Source: RGIG3102 sp964507095 (GTDB lineage: Bacteria > Bacillota > Clostridia > Oscillospirales > Ruminococcaceae). Taken from it: 64,000 nt of DNA. Of this stretch, positions 17,507-26,954 are shown piece after piece. The first letter of the stretch is position 1; every line of letters starts with the position of its first letter. The notes beneath the pieces were generated by a model. The model ran no database searches and was not told the origin of the DNA. It was given only the letters and a program-made list of their open reading frames with translations. The DNA lies in the NCBI GenBank assembly GCA_964507095.1, contig CAZDOS010000002.1, positions 1 to 64,000 on the forward strand, in the 5' to 3' direction. The position numbers and the translations under genes are program-made.

Positions 17507-20500
17507 TCAGACTAATAACGATAACTCTACCGGGATCCTTACATCCTTGTTCAAGACCTCACCGTCAAGTGTGTAGTTCATGGTTATCACCACGTAGATC
17601 TCGTCGTTTACGCCCGTCAGCTGCAGATTCGTGAATGACAGTCCGCTGATATGGTATCCGGTATCGGTCTGTGCAAATTCCAGATCATTCGTAGCGGCAG
17701 TGTTTGCAGGTGATCCGGACTCAAATTTCTGGATCACTGCAGTGACGCTGTTGACTGTTCCGTCATTATTCAAGGCGTCCACATCGAGGTTCACGGATGC
17801 CGAATCGATCAATCCGTTATACAGTTCGAAGTTTCCGGATCCGTAGAACAGGACCGTGCTGTCCGAATTCACAGCAAAGTCCGGTGCCACCGGCGTCGGA
17901 TCGCTTGGAGCGGTGAACAGATATGTTCCGCTTCCTTCTCTGTAGCCAGGATTGTCGAAGTCATCGGATGTCAGCATGGCAGTGACCGTAATAGTCTCAT
18001 TGTTGAACAGTCCGTTGCCCATCGGCAGGTTATAGACCGTGATCTGTGCATTTCCGCCCGCGACCGAAACGTCACCTGTCATCGTCAAGATGTCGATCTG
18101 TCTTCCGTTGGAGCCAGTTACTGTGATGAGAACATCCACCGTATCTCCCGAAAGGGCTGACGGGAACGTGATGGCCGAATTTGTCGGATCAATGGTCGCT
18201 CCTTCAACTACCACCACGGCATTGAGTTCAGGCAAATATGTCCTTGCGTCATCTGTGTCGATGTATTCCACCGGTCCTCCCGGATTCCGTTCGAACACGG
18301 ATACCGACAGTGATACATCGTCAGGATCAGTTTCCTGCGGAGCAGTATAGGAATCTCTGTTGGAAACGATCTCGTTCCCGTCGCATACCAGTGAGACATT
18401 TGCCGTCACCGTCTCTCCGCCAAACAGTCCCTGATAAGGCAGCGTGAACTGAGGAACGTCTATGTAGACATCCTGACCTTCGATCCTGACAGATGCATCG
18501 AACGATACCGTAGGAGCAGTTGTGCTGTCAGTGCTTCTTGTGAATGTAAACGTCACGGTATCTGCTATAGACCGAGGATCTGTCACGGCACCGTTTTCGA
18601 CCACTGCGCCTTCAAGCTTTATGACAGGCGTGATCGCCGGGATGTACATGACCTGATCGTTACCGTCAATGTATGACTCCATATGGCTCGGATCGTCGCT
18701 GAGTTCGAGACTCAGGCTCAGATCGTCAGGCTGAATTGGAACATCAGGCACTTCGTATGTTGTCGTCGCCGTCAGCGAGCCGGTCGTTCCGTTATATGTA
18801 TACGGCACCGTTGCCGTGAGCGTCACGGTCTTGCCTGCAGGCCAGCCGTCATCGAAGAGATCGTCTATCGTTATGGTCACTTCTGAACCTACATTCAACG
18901 TTCCGCTCATGCTGCGGTCAAATGCGGTCTCTCCGTCAGAGAAGTTCACGGTGATGTTGTCTGCATCGATACTGTCAGGCATTACCAATGTGCTGCCGTT
19001 GACCTCAGCTCCGCTGATTGTCAACGTACCGGTGACATTAGGGAATGCTATGTATATGCCGTCGAGCGTACTTATAGGAGGAACTTCTCCGTCATCAACT
19101 GCAGCAAAAGACATGCTGAGCTGCGATGGATCTGGATCGGTCTTTTCAGGGACCACGAACTGGGCGTCTGCAGTGATCTCGCCTCCGTCATAGGAAACGG
19201 TCGCAGTGACTGTTATAGGTTCATTCTGATCCAGAGGCTCTCCTACCGGTATGCTTATCAGCGTGATCTGGAGCTTTCCGTCATCGTTCACGTAAGGCTG
19301 GCCCCAGGCTGTTGAATTCAGGATTGACCCATTGGCTCTGGTTATGGAGATCCGGACATCCTCTCCGTTGAAGCCCTCAGGATCTGTGACGGTCTGACCG
19401 GATATTTCTAGTCCGTCCAGGAATAGCATTCCGTAAAGATCCATATTGGCCTGCGGATCTCCGCCGTCGGCAGGATATACCCAGCTTGGCGTATTGTAGT
19501 AGAGCTCAAGAGTCATCGAGTATTTGCCTGCAGGATCATCCGGAACGGTGTATTCGGTTTCGGCATCAAGTGTTCCGTCCGGATAGGTTACCGTTGCTGC
19601 TATCGTAAGGACATCGCCAGGATGGACAGGAGCCTCCAGCGGCAGCCGTTCGATCGTTATGATCGGCACATTGTTCTCAATGTCCAGGCTTCCCTCAACA
19701 TCACCTTCAAATATCGCATCGGTGCCGTTCTCGTCTGTGATCTTGATATGGACCAGCTCATCTATGGATTCAGGATATACCAGCTGGTCGTTGACTACTT
19801 CAAGAGCGTTTCCTCCGACTCTGAGAACTGTTCCGAGTGACAGGAATACTATCTCGTCACCGAAATCATCGGTGCCGTAATCGAATAGATCAAGGTGTTC
19901 GTCTATGCTTATTTCAAGTGACAGATCGTCCGTATTGTTCTCGGTCCAGTGTGCTCTGAGTGTGATATCGTCGGTTATAGGGGTATTTGCGAAATCAAAC
20001 GCCGTCCGTGCGCTCGTACCGCTCGGATCATACCAGAAATCGAATGTGTAATCCGCGCCTGCCGGATCGACCGCGCCAGGATCCCTGGCATACTCTCCGT
20101 GATTGACGTACTGTGACCGAGGAGGAGAACCGTATTCCGTCTCGAATGTGACCAAATGAGTGATCGTGTATGGCGCGCGGAACGTATAATCCGTAGTCCG
20201 CGTTATGTAACCGAGATTTGTCCCGACTCCCAGCTCGAAATGGATAGTCTCGTTGTCGTATAGACCATCGGCAATATTCAGAGGGAGATAGTCCGCGCTC
20301 AACGTGACCCTGCCTTCAACAACGTCCTCGATATCCATATCTACGCCGGTGTTATCCGCCAGCACGCGTCCGTCTCTGCCCGTGGCATAGATGCTGCCGG
20401 CTTCCGTCGTGTATATGTCACTCGGATATACTATATCATCTCCGGCATCGTTAAGCTTGATTCCGTCGAGATAGTATGTTGCTCCAAGTGCAGGATACCA

Positions 20501-21646
20501 TACGATCTCGCCGTTGTCGTCGGTGCCGTAATCTATATCGCCTCCGGCAGTGTTGTCAAATACCGTAACCGAAAGTGTCAGGTCTCTGCCGTGGGCAGGC
20601 ATCGTATAAGTACCGGTCGCGGTGAGCTGTCCGTCCCGGTAGGTTATGACAGCCGTGACTGTGATCTTCTCCTGAGGATATCCGAGCTCAAACGGAATTC
20701 TCTCTATTTCAATGGAAGCGGAATTCCGCTCCAGTGTGCCCCAGACACCGACAACAGTCTCATCGGACACTATCGTTCCCTGCTCGGAACCTGTTATGGT
20801 GAGTTTGATATTGTCAATATCAAGTCCTGCAGGATACTCGACTCTCTCTCCGCTCTCATCCAGCTTCGTTCCGTTGATGGTGAGGGTGCCCATGAGATGT
20901 CCGGTGATCATTATCTCTCCGTTGTTGCTTTCTACAACGCCGTAGTCATTCTCCTGCGTATTGTAGACAGACAGTGTTGCCGACGGACCCGAAGGCTGCT
21001 CGCTGGACGAACTCTCGCTTGAAGAGGTGCTGCTGGACGAGGACGGCCCTATGCTCTGGCTGGACGATGAAGATTCATCACTGGACCGCTCAGAGTCACT
21101 GCTGGATTCAGGATATGATGTTCCCGTATCGGTACTCGATACCGGTCCTATAGGAATGACCGGACCGGGACCCGGTTCGCCCGGCGATGCGGTTGTGAAA
21201 TCGTAGACCTTAAGCAGTCTGTCTTCCCCATCCTTGACAGTGCGGAAAACAACTGAATATGTAGTGCCCGGCTCCAGCCCCTTGAAGTAAAGACCTGTGT
21301 CATCGGATTCGAAGATGCCTTTCTCGATTATCTTTTCTATCAAGGTAAAATTGTCATCGTTGATGATGGGGTAATCAGACTTCTTCACCAACATGTACTC
21401 AACAGGATCATCTTCGATATTGTTCCTTATGTCTACATCAAGTATGGCGTCAGTAAAGCCTATGGCTATCGGCGAGCATTTTACGTACAGATTTATGACG
21501 GCTACAACGGCAACAACCGCAGTGATGGCTGCGGCAAGCAAAAACGCAGGAAACTTTACCCTGTGCTCACTTGTCTCGTTTAACATAGGGAAAAATTCCT
21601 GCTCAAAGGATTCATTGTATTCAGTTGTCATGCTGGTGTCGGCCAT
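17507..21646 (-). CDS. 1379-residue membrane-anchored surface protein with ~150-residue repeats
   Basis: A short cytosolic N-terminus (1-33) precedes one transmembrane helix (about 34-53), so the bulk is probably outside the cell. There follow an FN3-like segment ending in LEPGTTYSVVFRTVKDG, a Ser-rich spacer (about 165-225), and about seven related units of roughly 150 residues. Each unit runs from LSLSV-type strands through a Y-TDD-element and a P-SI/-DVLITV section to an ITVTA-VTY-DG strand. One InlB/Listeria-Bacteroides-type repeat (VTFETEYGSPP to LRAHWTENN) is inserted near 500-575. There is no LPXTG motif; anchoring is N-terminal. Function unknown, adhesion or envelope spacing is a guess. 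The start has GAGGG and a good promoter. Confidence 0.8.
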   Translation of the reverse strand: MADTSMTTEYNESFEQEFFPMLNETSEHRVKFPAFLLAAAITAVVAVVAVINLYVKCSPIAIGFTDAILDVDIRNNIEDDPVEYMLVKKSDYPIINDDNFTLIEKIIEKGIFESDDTGLYFKGLEPGTTYSVVFRTVKDGEDRLLKVYDFTTASPGEPGPGPVIPIGPVSSTDTGTSYPESSSDSERSSDESSSSSQSIGPSSSSSTSSSESSSSEQPSGPSATLSVYNTQENDYGVVESNNGEIMITGHLMGTLTINGTKLDESGERVEYPAGLDIDNIKLTITGSEQGTIVSDETVVGVWGTLERNSASIEIERIPFELGYPQEKITVTAVITYRDGQLTATGTYTMPAHGRDLTLSVTVFDNTAGGDIDYGTDDNGEIVWYPALGATYYLDGIKLNDAGDDIVYPSDIYTTEAGSIYATGRDGRVLADNTGVDMDIEDVVEGRVTLSADYLPLNIADGLYDNETIHFELGVGTNLGYITRTTDYTFRAPYTITHLVTFETEYGSPPRSQYVNHGEYARDPGAVDPAGADYTFDFWYDPSGTSARTAFDFANTPITDDITLRAHWTENNTDDLSLEISIDEHLDLFDYGTDDFGDEIVFLSLGTVLRVGGNALEVVNDQLVYPESIDELVHIKITDENGTDAIFEGDVEGSLDIENNVPIITIERLPLEAPVHPGDVLTIAATVTYPDGTLDAETEYTVPDDPAGKYSMTLELYYNTPSWVYPADGGDPQANMDLYGMLFLDGLEISGQTVTDPEGFNGEDVRISITRANGSILNSTAWGQPYVNDDGKLQITLISIPVGEPLDQNEPITVTATVSYDGGEITADAQFVVPEKTDPDPSQLSMSFAAVDDGEVPPISTLDGIYIAFPNVTGTLTISGAEVNGSTLVMPDSIDADNITVNFSDGETAFDRSMSGTLNVGSEVTITIDDLFDDGWPAGKTVTLTATVPYTYNGTTGSLTATTTYEVPDVPIQPDDLSLSLELSDDPSHMESYIDGNDQVMYIPAITPVIKLEGAVVENGAVTDPRSIADTVTFTFTRSTDSTTAPTVSFDASVRIEGQDVYIDVPQFTLPYQGLFGGETVTANVSLVCDGNEIVSNRDSYTAPQETDPDDVSLSVSVFERNPGGPVEYIDTDDARTYLPELNAVVVVEGATIDPTNSAITFPSALSGDTVDVLITVTGSNGRQIDILTMTGDVSVAGGNAQITVYNLPMGNGLFNNETITVTAMLTSDDFDNPGYREGSGTYLFTAPSDPTPVAPDFAVNSDSTVLFYGSGNFELYNGLIDSASVNLDVDALNNDGTVNSVTAVIQKFESGSPANTAATNDLEFAQTDTGYHISGLSFTNLQLTGVNDEIYVVITMNYTLDGEVLNKDVRIPVELSLLV

Positions 21647-21690
21647 GTCTTTACCCTCAAAAAGATTGAGATTACAGCCAATATATATAG

Positions 21691-21719
21691 ATAATATATT
21701 TTATATTATTTCAAGTCAA
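21691..21719 (-). promoter_or_regulatory. Promoter of the large surface-protein gene
   Basis: Minus-strand TTGACT (21719-21714), 17 bases, then TATTAT (21696-21691), in a very AT-rich stretch about 45 bases before the start codon. Confidence 0.75.
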
Positions 21720-21783
21720 GATAATCTCGCAAAATTGATCTATTTGATTATCTATGTGACTTTTTTGCTATTCTTTTACATGG

Positions 21784-21821
21784 AAAAAAACGGCTCCTTG
21801 CCGTTCGGGCAGGGAGCCGTT
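21784..21821 (-). terminator. Intrinsic terminator after the MFS gene
   Basis: A long GC-rich stem around a short loop (arms 21789-21802 and 21807-21821) is followed on the minus strand by a run of T's. Confidence 0.88.
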
Positions 21822-21843
21822 GAGGTCGAACTATTATTCAGTA

Positions 21844-23406
21844 TTACTCTTCCGGGGTGAATTCTTCCTTTTCACCGTCATTTTCTCCGAACACAAGTTC
21901 AAGTTTCGGAGTCAGATCCTCATTCATTAACCTTTCTTCAAAAGCCCGGATCTCCTCCTCGCTGGGACCGTCATCTTTTTTCTCTGCGGCAGCATCAGCC
22001 ACGTCAACATCTGAAACAGCATCCTTTCCGTGAGCTTCTTCTGCGGCTGTCTGTTCGACGCTGTCGTCTTCAGGACCATTTTCCGGCTCGGTTTTCTCGG
22101 CCTTTTTCTTCATCTTCCTCGGCTTTGAAGGAGCATCTCCGCTGACGGCTCTGGTCACAGGAGAAGTGTTCTTCGCAATGATGATGCCTGCAAAGATGAG
22201 AGCGATCATGACAAAGCTGAGTCCCAGGGCGATCCTGTAATTTCCGAAATAGTCATAGATATATCCTATCGCGACCATGATGACAGAGTAGCCTACGTTC
22301 GTGGCAAAGGCTATCGGAGGATATATCTTGTTATAGTTCTCTTCTCCGAAGAAGGTCCTGGTCAGAAGAGGCGTTCCAACGCTTCCCACTGAATATGAGG
22401 CTCCGAACAGGAACGCGCCGATGAGCATCAGCTTCGGATCGTGCACTATGAACATTATGATAAGTCCGACAAGGGTTATTGAGATCATGGTGAACACAGC
22501 TCTAAACGAGCCAAGCATGTCGGAAAGGATACCGAGAACGAACTTGAACAGGATGTTTCCGACCATGGCTGCGGAGAGGATCGTAGCCGACACGGCCACT
22601 AGTCCGACGCTCTCGACATATCCCGGGAAGTGCTGTGCGACACTGGTGATTCCGGCCACGAATACTGCCCGTATGAAGAGCGCGATAAAGGCAAGTGAGA
22701 ACACTGAAGCATTCACCGGCTCTCTCTCCGGTACGGCGCCTGCAGCGCCCTCCGAGGCGATGCCGTAACCGTAAGGAGTGAGTTCATCGTCCCGCGGATT
22801 GAGATGCCAGCTCACCAGCAGTGCAGGCAGAGCAAGCAGTATCATCATTGCGCCGTTGAGCACATACGTGAATCTCCAGCCGATATTCACTATGAGATAA
22901 GAGAGTATCGGCGAAAAAAGTGCTCCTGCGAGTCCGCTGAAGCTGAAAGCCAACGACGTGATGACTCCGTGATTCTTTATGAACCAGTTATTGATTATCA
23001 TCGTTATCGGCACCGAGAAGAAGAAGCTCATTGCAATACCGCGGATGGCGCCGAGTATGTAGAAAGCCGTCGTACTGCTGAACCGTCCCATAGCTGCCGT
23101 ACCAGCAGCGTTGACCAGAACGGCGACAATAAGGGCCTTCTTGTAATCGATGTGCTTGAGAATGGACGGTATGAACAGCGTCACTACCGCACATGCCAGC
23201 GTCAGTATGGTCATGTGCATGGTAAAGGCTCCCCTGCCTATGCCCAGATCATCCGATACCGGTGTATAGTACACTCCGGCGACATTCGACTGAAGTCCCA
23301 AAGTGGCTGCAGCAAGAAGGCAGCAGATGATCAGCACGGCAAGGTGCTTTCCGGTCATCTTTCCGCTTCTTTCCGCAGGCGTGTTTTCTTTATTCTTAGC
23401 GAACAT
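21844..23406 (-). CDS. MFS transporter with long charged C-terminal tail
   Basis: Twelve hydrophobic helices fill about residues 20-410 of 520, with VYYTPVSDDLGIGRGAFTMH and a WRFTYVLNG loop typical of the oxalate/formate-antiporter and monocarboxylate side of the superfamily. The last ~110 residues are hydrophilic, Lys/Glu/Asp-rich and probably disordered in the cytosol, which is longer than usual. Substrate unknown. The ATG has a GGGAG site. It ends before a strong terminator and is separate from the surface-protein gene. Confidence 0.86.
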   Translation of the reverse strand: MFAKNKENTPAERSGKMTGKHLAVLIICCLLAAATLGLQSNVAGVYYTPVSDDLGIGRGAFTMHMTILTLACAVVTLFIPSILKHIDYKKALIVAVLVNAAGTAAMGRFSSTTAFYILGAIRGIAMSFFFSVPITMIINNWFIKNHGVITSLAFSFSGLAGALFSPILSYLIVNIGWRFTYVLNGAMMILLALPALLVSWHLNPRDDELTPYGYGIASEGAAGAVPEREPVNASVFSLAFIALFIRAVFVAGITSVAQHFPGYVESVGLVAVSATILSAAMVGNILFKFVLGILSDMLGSFRAVFTMISITLVGLIIMFIVHDPKLMLIGAFLFGASYSVGSVGTPLLTRTFFGEENYNKIYPPIAFATNVGYSVIMVAIGYIYDYFGNYRIALGLSFVMIALIFAGIIIAKNTSPVTRAVSGDAPSKPRKMKKKAEKTEPENGPEDDSVEQTAAEEAHGKDAVSDVDVADAAAEKKDDGPSEEEIRAFEERLMNEDLTPKLELVFGENDGEKEEFTPEE

Positions 23407-23534
23407 ATTTCTGCTCCCAACTATTATTTTACCGTTAGATTATATCACCCCGCGCGCAGGTGTTACAAGAATAAACAGACCAACTCACATCCTTGACCAT
23501 GGTTTAGAGCCATATATCCTAATCGGACTTCGTA

Positions 23535-23563
23535 TTGAATTGGAAAAAACAGAGGAATATAAT
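23535..23563 (+). promoter_or_regulatory. Promoter for 23634-25142
   Basis: TTGAAT (23535-23540), 17 bases, perfect TATAAT (23558-23563). Confidence 0.75.
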
Positions 23564-23633
23564 TTGAAAAGAAGCAGCCATATTCATGCAACAGCCTTAT
23601 GCTTCGGGAACTGTGTTTGGGGAGGATCGGTAG

Positions 23634-25142
23634 ATGACAGTGATAAAAAAGGATAGCAAGCTATTGAAGGTGGCCTCTGTCTCCCTTGTCGTCGGCGCCT
23701 TGCTGTATCGGGCAGTCAGGGCAATCTTCGGCACGAGTCTGGGAGCATATTTCACTGACCTGTTCTCCGACAGTCTCAGGGATCAGATGATCAACCTGTA
23801 TATTGCCCAGCTTTCACTGACATTCATAACCATCACCGTCACCGGCTCCCTCTCGGACAACAGCAACATCATATACTGGGAAAACATTGCAGAAAAGAAG
23901 CTGATCGCCCCTACCTGGACATGCTTTCTGGCATACACGTCATATTCCTTCGTGACGATAGTATTCTCAACGATAGCGATATTCCTTGACGGATTCAACG
24001 CTCCGGCCTTCTTTCTCTTTTTCTTCCTGGATGTACTGTTCCTCCGGCTCCTGACTTTGAACATGGTGGACGTGTACTACAACCGCGAAGAAAAAAAGGA
24101 AAAGCTGAAGAACGCTTTTATCGCGTGCAGCAAGGAAGTGGTCAGGAGAAAAGAAGCCGGTACCCTTGCCGGCAGCGACTGCAGCAGAGAATTCCTTGAT
24201 ATGACCCTCGGCATGAGACAGCAGACGATGAAGGCCTATGACACCAAGGACTACAGGATACTCAATGAGAACCTGATGTTCATTGCCGAAAATCTGGAAT
24301 ACATGCAGGCAATGGACGATTTCAGCCACGACATGGGCAACATCGACTATATCTTCTCCTGCCTTGACGAAAATACGATGTTTACGGTAAACGAGTGCAT
24401 ACGAATCATCCTTAGACGAGCACCGTCCCTGAAAGTGTCGTTCGTGAACAAGATACTTGACGGACTTCTCGATGAAAAAAGGATCAAGGCACTCACTACC
24501 GAACTGAACCGATACAACGTGTCAAGATACCTGAACAATCTCAGGGATGCCGCTCTCGCCGAAGCGCTTCTGTTAAGAGTCGATTCAAAATGGCTAGGAA
24601 CGGAGCTCACGGACAGCGAAAAGAAGGCGCTGTTTGACACCATCGGGGAAAAGGACGATCTGTTCGATCTGTCAGTAATAGATATCTCCAGTGAAACGGC
24701 AGCCAGGGACATTTCGGAAGCGTATTTGGACAACCTCGAACCTCTGTTCAAGATGGCTCAGCAGGACGAGAAGATAAACTATACTCTGGGCGAAATGATG
24801 TACAACCTGTCATATGACATCCCATATGCCGCAGACAGGATATATGATCTCATGAAGGTCAGGATCATACAGAACGTGTGGAGGATCAGCAATCCCGGGG
24901 ATCCGGAGAATGATCGTTACGGCGAGGTCCTGGAATTCTTCCCGGGCGGAAACGGCAGAGCTTATCTGACCATACGGGATTATAAGGACGGAAAGGTCTT
25001 TTCCAATCTGGCCTATGACAACACTACCGGATATATCTGTGTTCAGTACATCGGCAAAGGCAGGTCCGTCATATTCCAGCTGGATGATGATTTCCTAAGG
25101 GGAGACAATGACGAGGTAATATACAATCTCATGGATATGTGA
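23634..25142 (+). CDS. Uncharacterised membrane protein with long cytosolic helical domain
   Basis: The first ~150 of 502 residues contain three or four hydrophobic helices (LKVASVSLVVGALLYRAV, LYIAQLSLTFITITVTGSL, CFLAYTSYSFVTIVF, FFLFFFLDVLFLRLL). The rest is soluble, charged and mostly helical until a beta-rich end (RYGEVLEFFPGGNGRAYLTI). I do not recognise a family or catalytic motif. The ATG follows GGGGAGGA. The next gene starts 59 bases downstream on the same strand. Perhaps a membrane sensor or scaffold; nothing in the sequence proves it. Confidence 0.7.
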   Translation: MTVIKKDSKLLKVASVSLVVGALLYRAVRAIFGTSLGAYFTDLFSDSLRDQMINLYIAQLSLTFITITVTGSLSDNSNIIYWENIAEKKLIAPTWTCFLAYTSYSFVTIVFSTIAIFLDGFNAPAFFLFFFLDVLFLRLLTLNMVDVYYNREEKKEKLKNAFIACSKEVVRRKEAGTLAGSDCSREFLDMTLGMRQQTMKAYDTKDYRILNENLMFIAENLEYMQAMDDFSHDMGNIDYIFSCLDENTMFTVNECIRIILRRAPSLKVSFVNKILDGLLDEKRIKALTTELNRYNVSRYLNNLRDAALAEALLLRVDSKWLGTELTDSEKKALFDTIGEKDDLFDLSVIDISSETAARDISEAYLDNLEPLFKMAQQDEKINYTLGEMMYNLSYDIPYAADRIYDLMKVRIIQNVWRISNPGDPENDRYGEVLEFFPGGNGRAYLTIRDYKDGKVFSNLAYDNTTGYICVQYIGKGRSVIFQLDDDFLRGDNDEVIYNLMDM

Positions 25143-25201
25143 TCAAAGCATGCATTCATATCCAATTCATACTGAAAAATAACCAAAAGGAGAAATATAT
25201 A

Positions 25202-25828
25202 ATGAAAGTATTATTATTGAACGGCTCGCCGAAGCCAAACGGGTGCACCGCAAGAGCTCTGAGAGAAATGGAGAAGGTCTTCAACGACGAAGGCGTTGAA
25301 ACCGAGTTCATAACCGTGGGAAACAAGGCCGTCAGAGGCTGCATAGCCTGCGGCACCTGCTACAAGAACGGCAAGTGTGTCTTTGACGACCTTGTAAATG
25401 AAGTCGCTCCGAAATTTGAGGAGGCAGACGGAGTTGTCTTCGGCAGTCCTGTATATTACGCACACGCCAACGGAACGATGCTCTCATTCCTTGACAGACT
25501 CTTCTATTCGTCCCATTTTGACAAATCGATGAAAGTCGGAGCCAGCGTCGTTTCCTGTAGAAGAGCCGGAACGACATCCGCATTTGACGATCTAAACAAG
25601 TACTTCACCATCTCCAAGATGCCCATTGCATCATCAAACTACTGGAATGAGGTGCACGGCTCGACCGCCGAAGATGTAGAGAAAGATAAGGAAGGTCTCA
25701 TGACCATGAGAAACCTTGCCAGGAACATGACTTTCCTGATGAAGGCGATAAGTCTGGGCAAGGAAAAATACGGTCTGCCGGAAAACGAAAGCGGCTTTAG
25801 GACCAACTTTGCTGACGGACTTGAATAA
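25202..25828 (+). CDS. Flavodoxin-like FMN-dependent NAD(P)H oxidoreductase
   Basis: The 208-residue protein opens with MKVLLLNGSPKPNGCTARAL, the FMN-phosphate loop of the iron-sulfur flavoprotein/NADPH-dependent FMN reductase family. It also has a CIACGTCYKNGKC cysteine cluster, then GVVFGSPVYYAHANGTMLSFLDR. The cysteine pattern may bind an iron-sulfur cluster as in Isf-type proteins. The frame opens at 25139, but AAGGAG precedes the ATG at 25202. The DUF4298 gene follows after 15 bases. Confidence 0.9.
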   Translation: MKVLLLNGSPKPNGCTARALREMEKVFNDEGVETEFITVGNKAVRGCIACGTCYKNGKCVFDDLVNEVAPKFEEADGVVFGSPVYYAHANGTMLSFLDRLFYSSHFDKSMKVGASVVSCRRAGTTSAFDDLNKYFTISKMPIASSNYWNEVHGSTAEDVEKDKEGLMTMRNLARNMTFLMKAISLGKEKYGLPENESGFRTNFADGLE

Positions 25829-25843
25829 TAAGGAGAAACAAAA

Positions 25844-26161
25844 ATGGATCCAATAGATAGGATACGCTCGGCAGAGGAGCGGCTCAATCGCGCCGCCAAG
25901 GCAATGAAGGAACTCGAGTTTGCGCTTGAAGCTTATGAGGCCATCGGTGCCGACGTGGAAATTGTCAGCGGGTATTATGGCTCTCCTGACTGGTTCTCTG
26001 ACCTTGAGGCATATGACAGCGGCAAGCTGGGCGTTGACCCGACTACGCTTCCTGCCGGCATACTCTCAGAGGATGCGGCATATGACCTGCTGACGGAATA
26101 CAATGACCTGGCCATGGAAATGTCAAGGATAGCAGGCGAAGCCCTCGCAAAGGAGCTTTGA
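25844..26161 (+). CDS. DUF4298 family protein
   Basis: A 105-residue acidic, mostly helical protein with a repeated pattern of Glu/Leu and the motif YYGSPDWFSDLEAYDSGKL, which is characteristic of DUF4298. It follows the flavodoxin-like gene with a 15-base gap and an AAGGAG site, and such pairs recur in Clostridia. It may be a partner or chaperone of that flavoprotein; this is inference. Confidence 0.88.
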   Translation: MDPIDRIRSAEERLNRAAKAMKELEFALEAYEAIGADVEIVSGYYGSPDWFSDLEAYDSGKLGVDPTTLPAGILSEDAAYDLLTEYNDLAMEMSRIAGEALAKEL

Positions 26162-26173
26162 TACTGGGAATTC

Positions 26174-26202
26174 AAAAGAGGCGGAAAACCGCCTCTTTTT
26201 TT
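26174..26202. terminator. Bidirectional intrinsic terminator
   Basis: An 11-bp arm AAAAGAGGCGG and its complement around AAAA are followed by T's on the plus strand and flanked by T's on the minus strand, between convergent operons. Confidence 0.9.
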
Positions 26203-26941
26203 ACTTCATATATTCCCTGTTCAGTCGTCTGATGAACTCTACAGAGAATCTGCAGCACAGGTCTGCCGTGCTCTCGTCGAAGTTCAGATTCTTCGGCTGG
26301 CTGTTGCTTATGACCCTGAAGCCGATGAAGGGTATTCCCATATTCCTTGCGACCTGCGCAGCCGCATAGGATTCCATCTCCTCGCAGTCGGTGCCGAATG
26401 TGCTCCTCAAGCTCTCGATCCGGTCGACTTCCTTGTTGAAGCCGTCGCCCGTGCCGATTATGCCTCTGACCAGTCTTCCGTCCGCATACGGGGTGTTCAT
26501 GCAGATCCTTACAAGATCCGGATCCGAAATTAGTTCCCTTACTTCCGTCCACGCTTCTCCGTCGCGGACCTCGATGCCCATAAGCGCCCTGTCCTGAATG
26601 TCATATCCGTCGCCGTGATCTTTCTGATCGGTCTGGAATGAGTCAACATTGATTATGCTTTCTCCGACGATTATGTCCTTTACGTCAAGAAAAGGAGAGT
26701 GTGCTCCGGCCGTTCCCTGGTTTATTATCAGGTCAGGAGAAAAGCTCTTGATGCCGATATATGTGGAAAGCGCAGCGTTTACCTTTCCCATCTGAGTCTT
26801 CCGCACAACGACCCGGGCTCCGTCGATCGTTCCGCTTGTAAAACGGTAGCCGTCGATATCGACAGTCGAGGGATTCCGGAGGCTGTCTACCAATCCTCTG
26901 GTCTCGCTGTCCATGGCCCCGCTGACCAAAATCCTAAGCAT
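26201..26941 (-). CDS. MTA/SAH nucleosidase-like phosphorylase-superfamily protein
   Basis: The 246-residue protein matches the purine nucleoside phosphorylase/nucleosidase fold: RILVSGAMDSETRGLV, a GKVNAALSTYIGIKSFSPDLIINQGTAG core, GTGDGFNK and a DCEEMESYAAAQVARNMGIPFIGFR end with the MESYA substrate-binding element. Enzymes of this type cleave methylthioadenosine or S-adenosylhomocysteine. The ATG at 26941 follows GAGGGG; an in-frame start 11 codons earlier is less likely. A WYL-domain regulator lies immediately upstream in the same direction. Confidence 0.85.
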   Translation of the reverse strand: MLRILVSGAMDSETRGLVDSLRNPSTVDIDGYRFTSGTIDGARVVVRKTQMGKVNAALSTYIGIKSFSPDLIINQGTAGAHSPFLDVKDIIVGESIINVDSFQTDQKDHGDGYDIQDRALMGIEVRDGEAWTEVRELISDPDLVRICMNTPYADGRLVRGIIGTGDGFNKEVDRIESLRSTFGTDCEEMESYAAAQVARNMGIPFIGFRVISNSQPKNLNFDESTADLCCRFSVEFIRRLNREYMK

Positions 26942-26954
26942 ACTGTTTTCCCCT

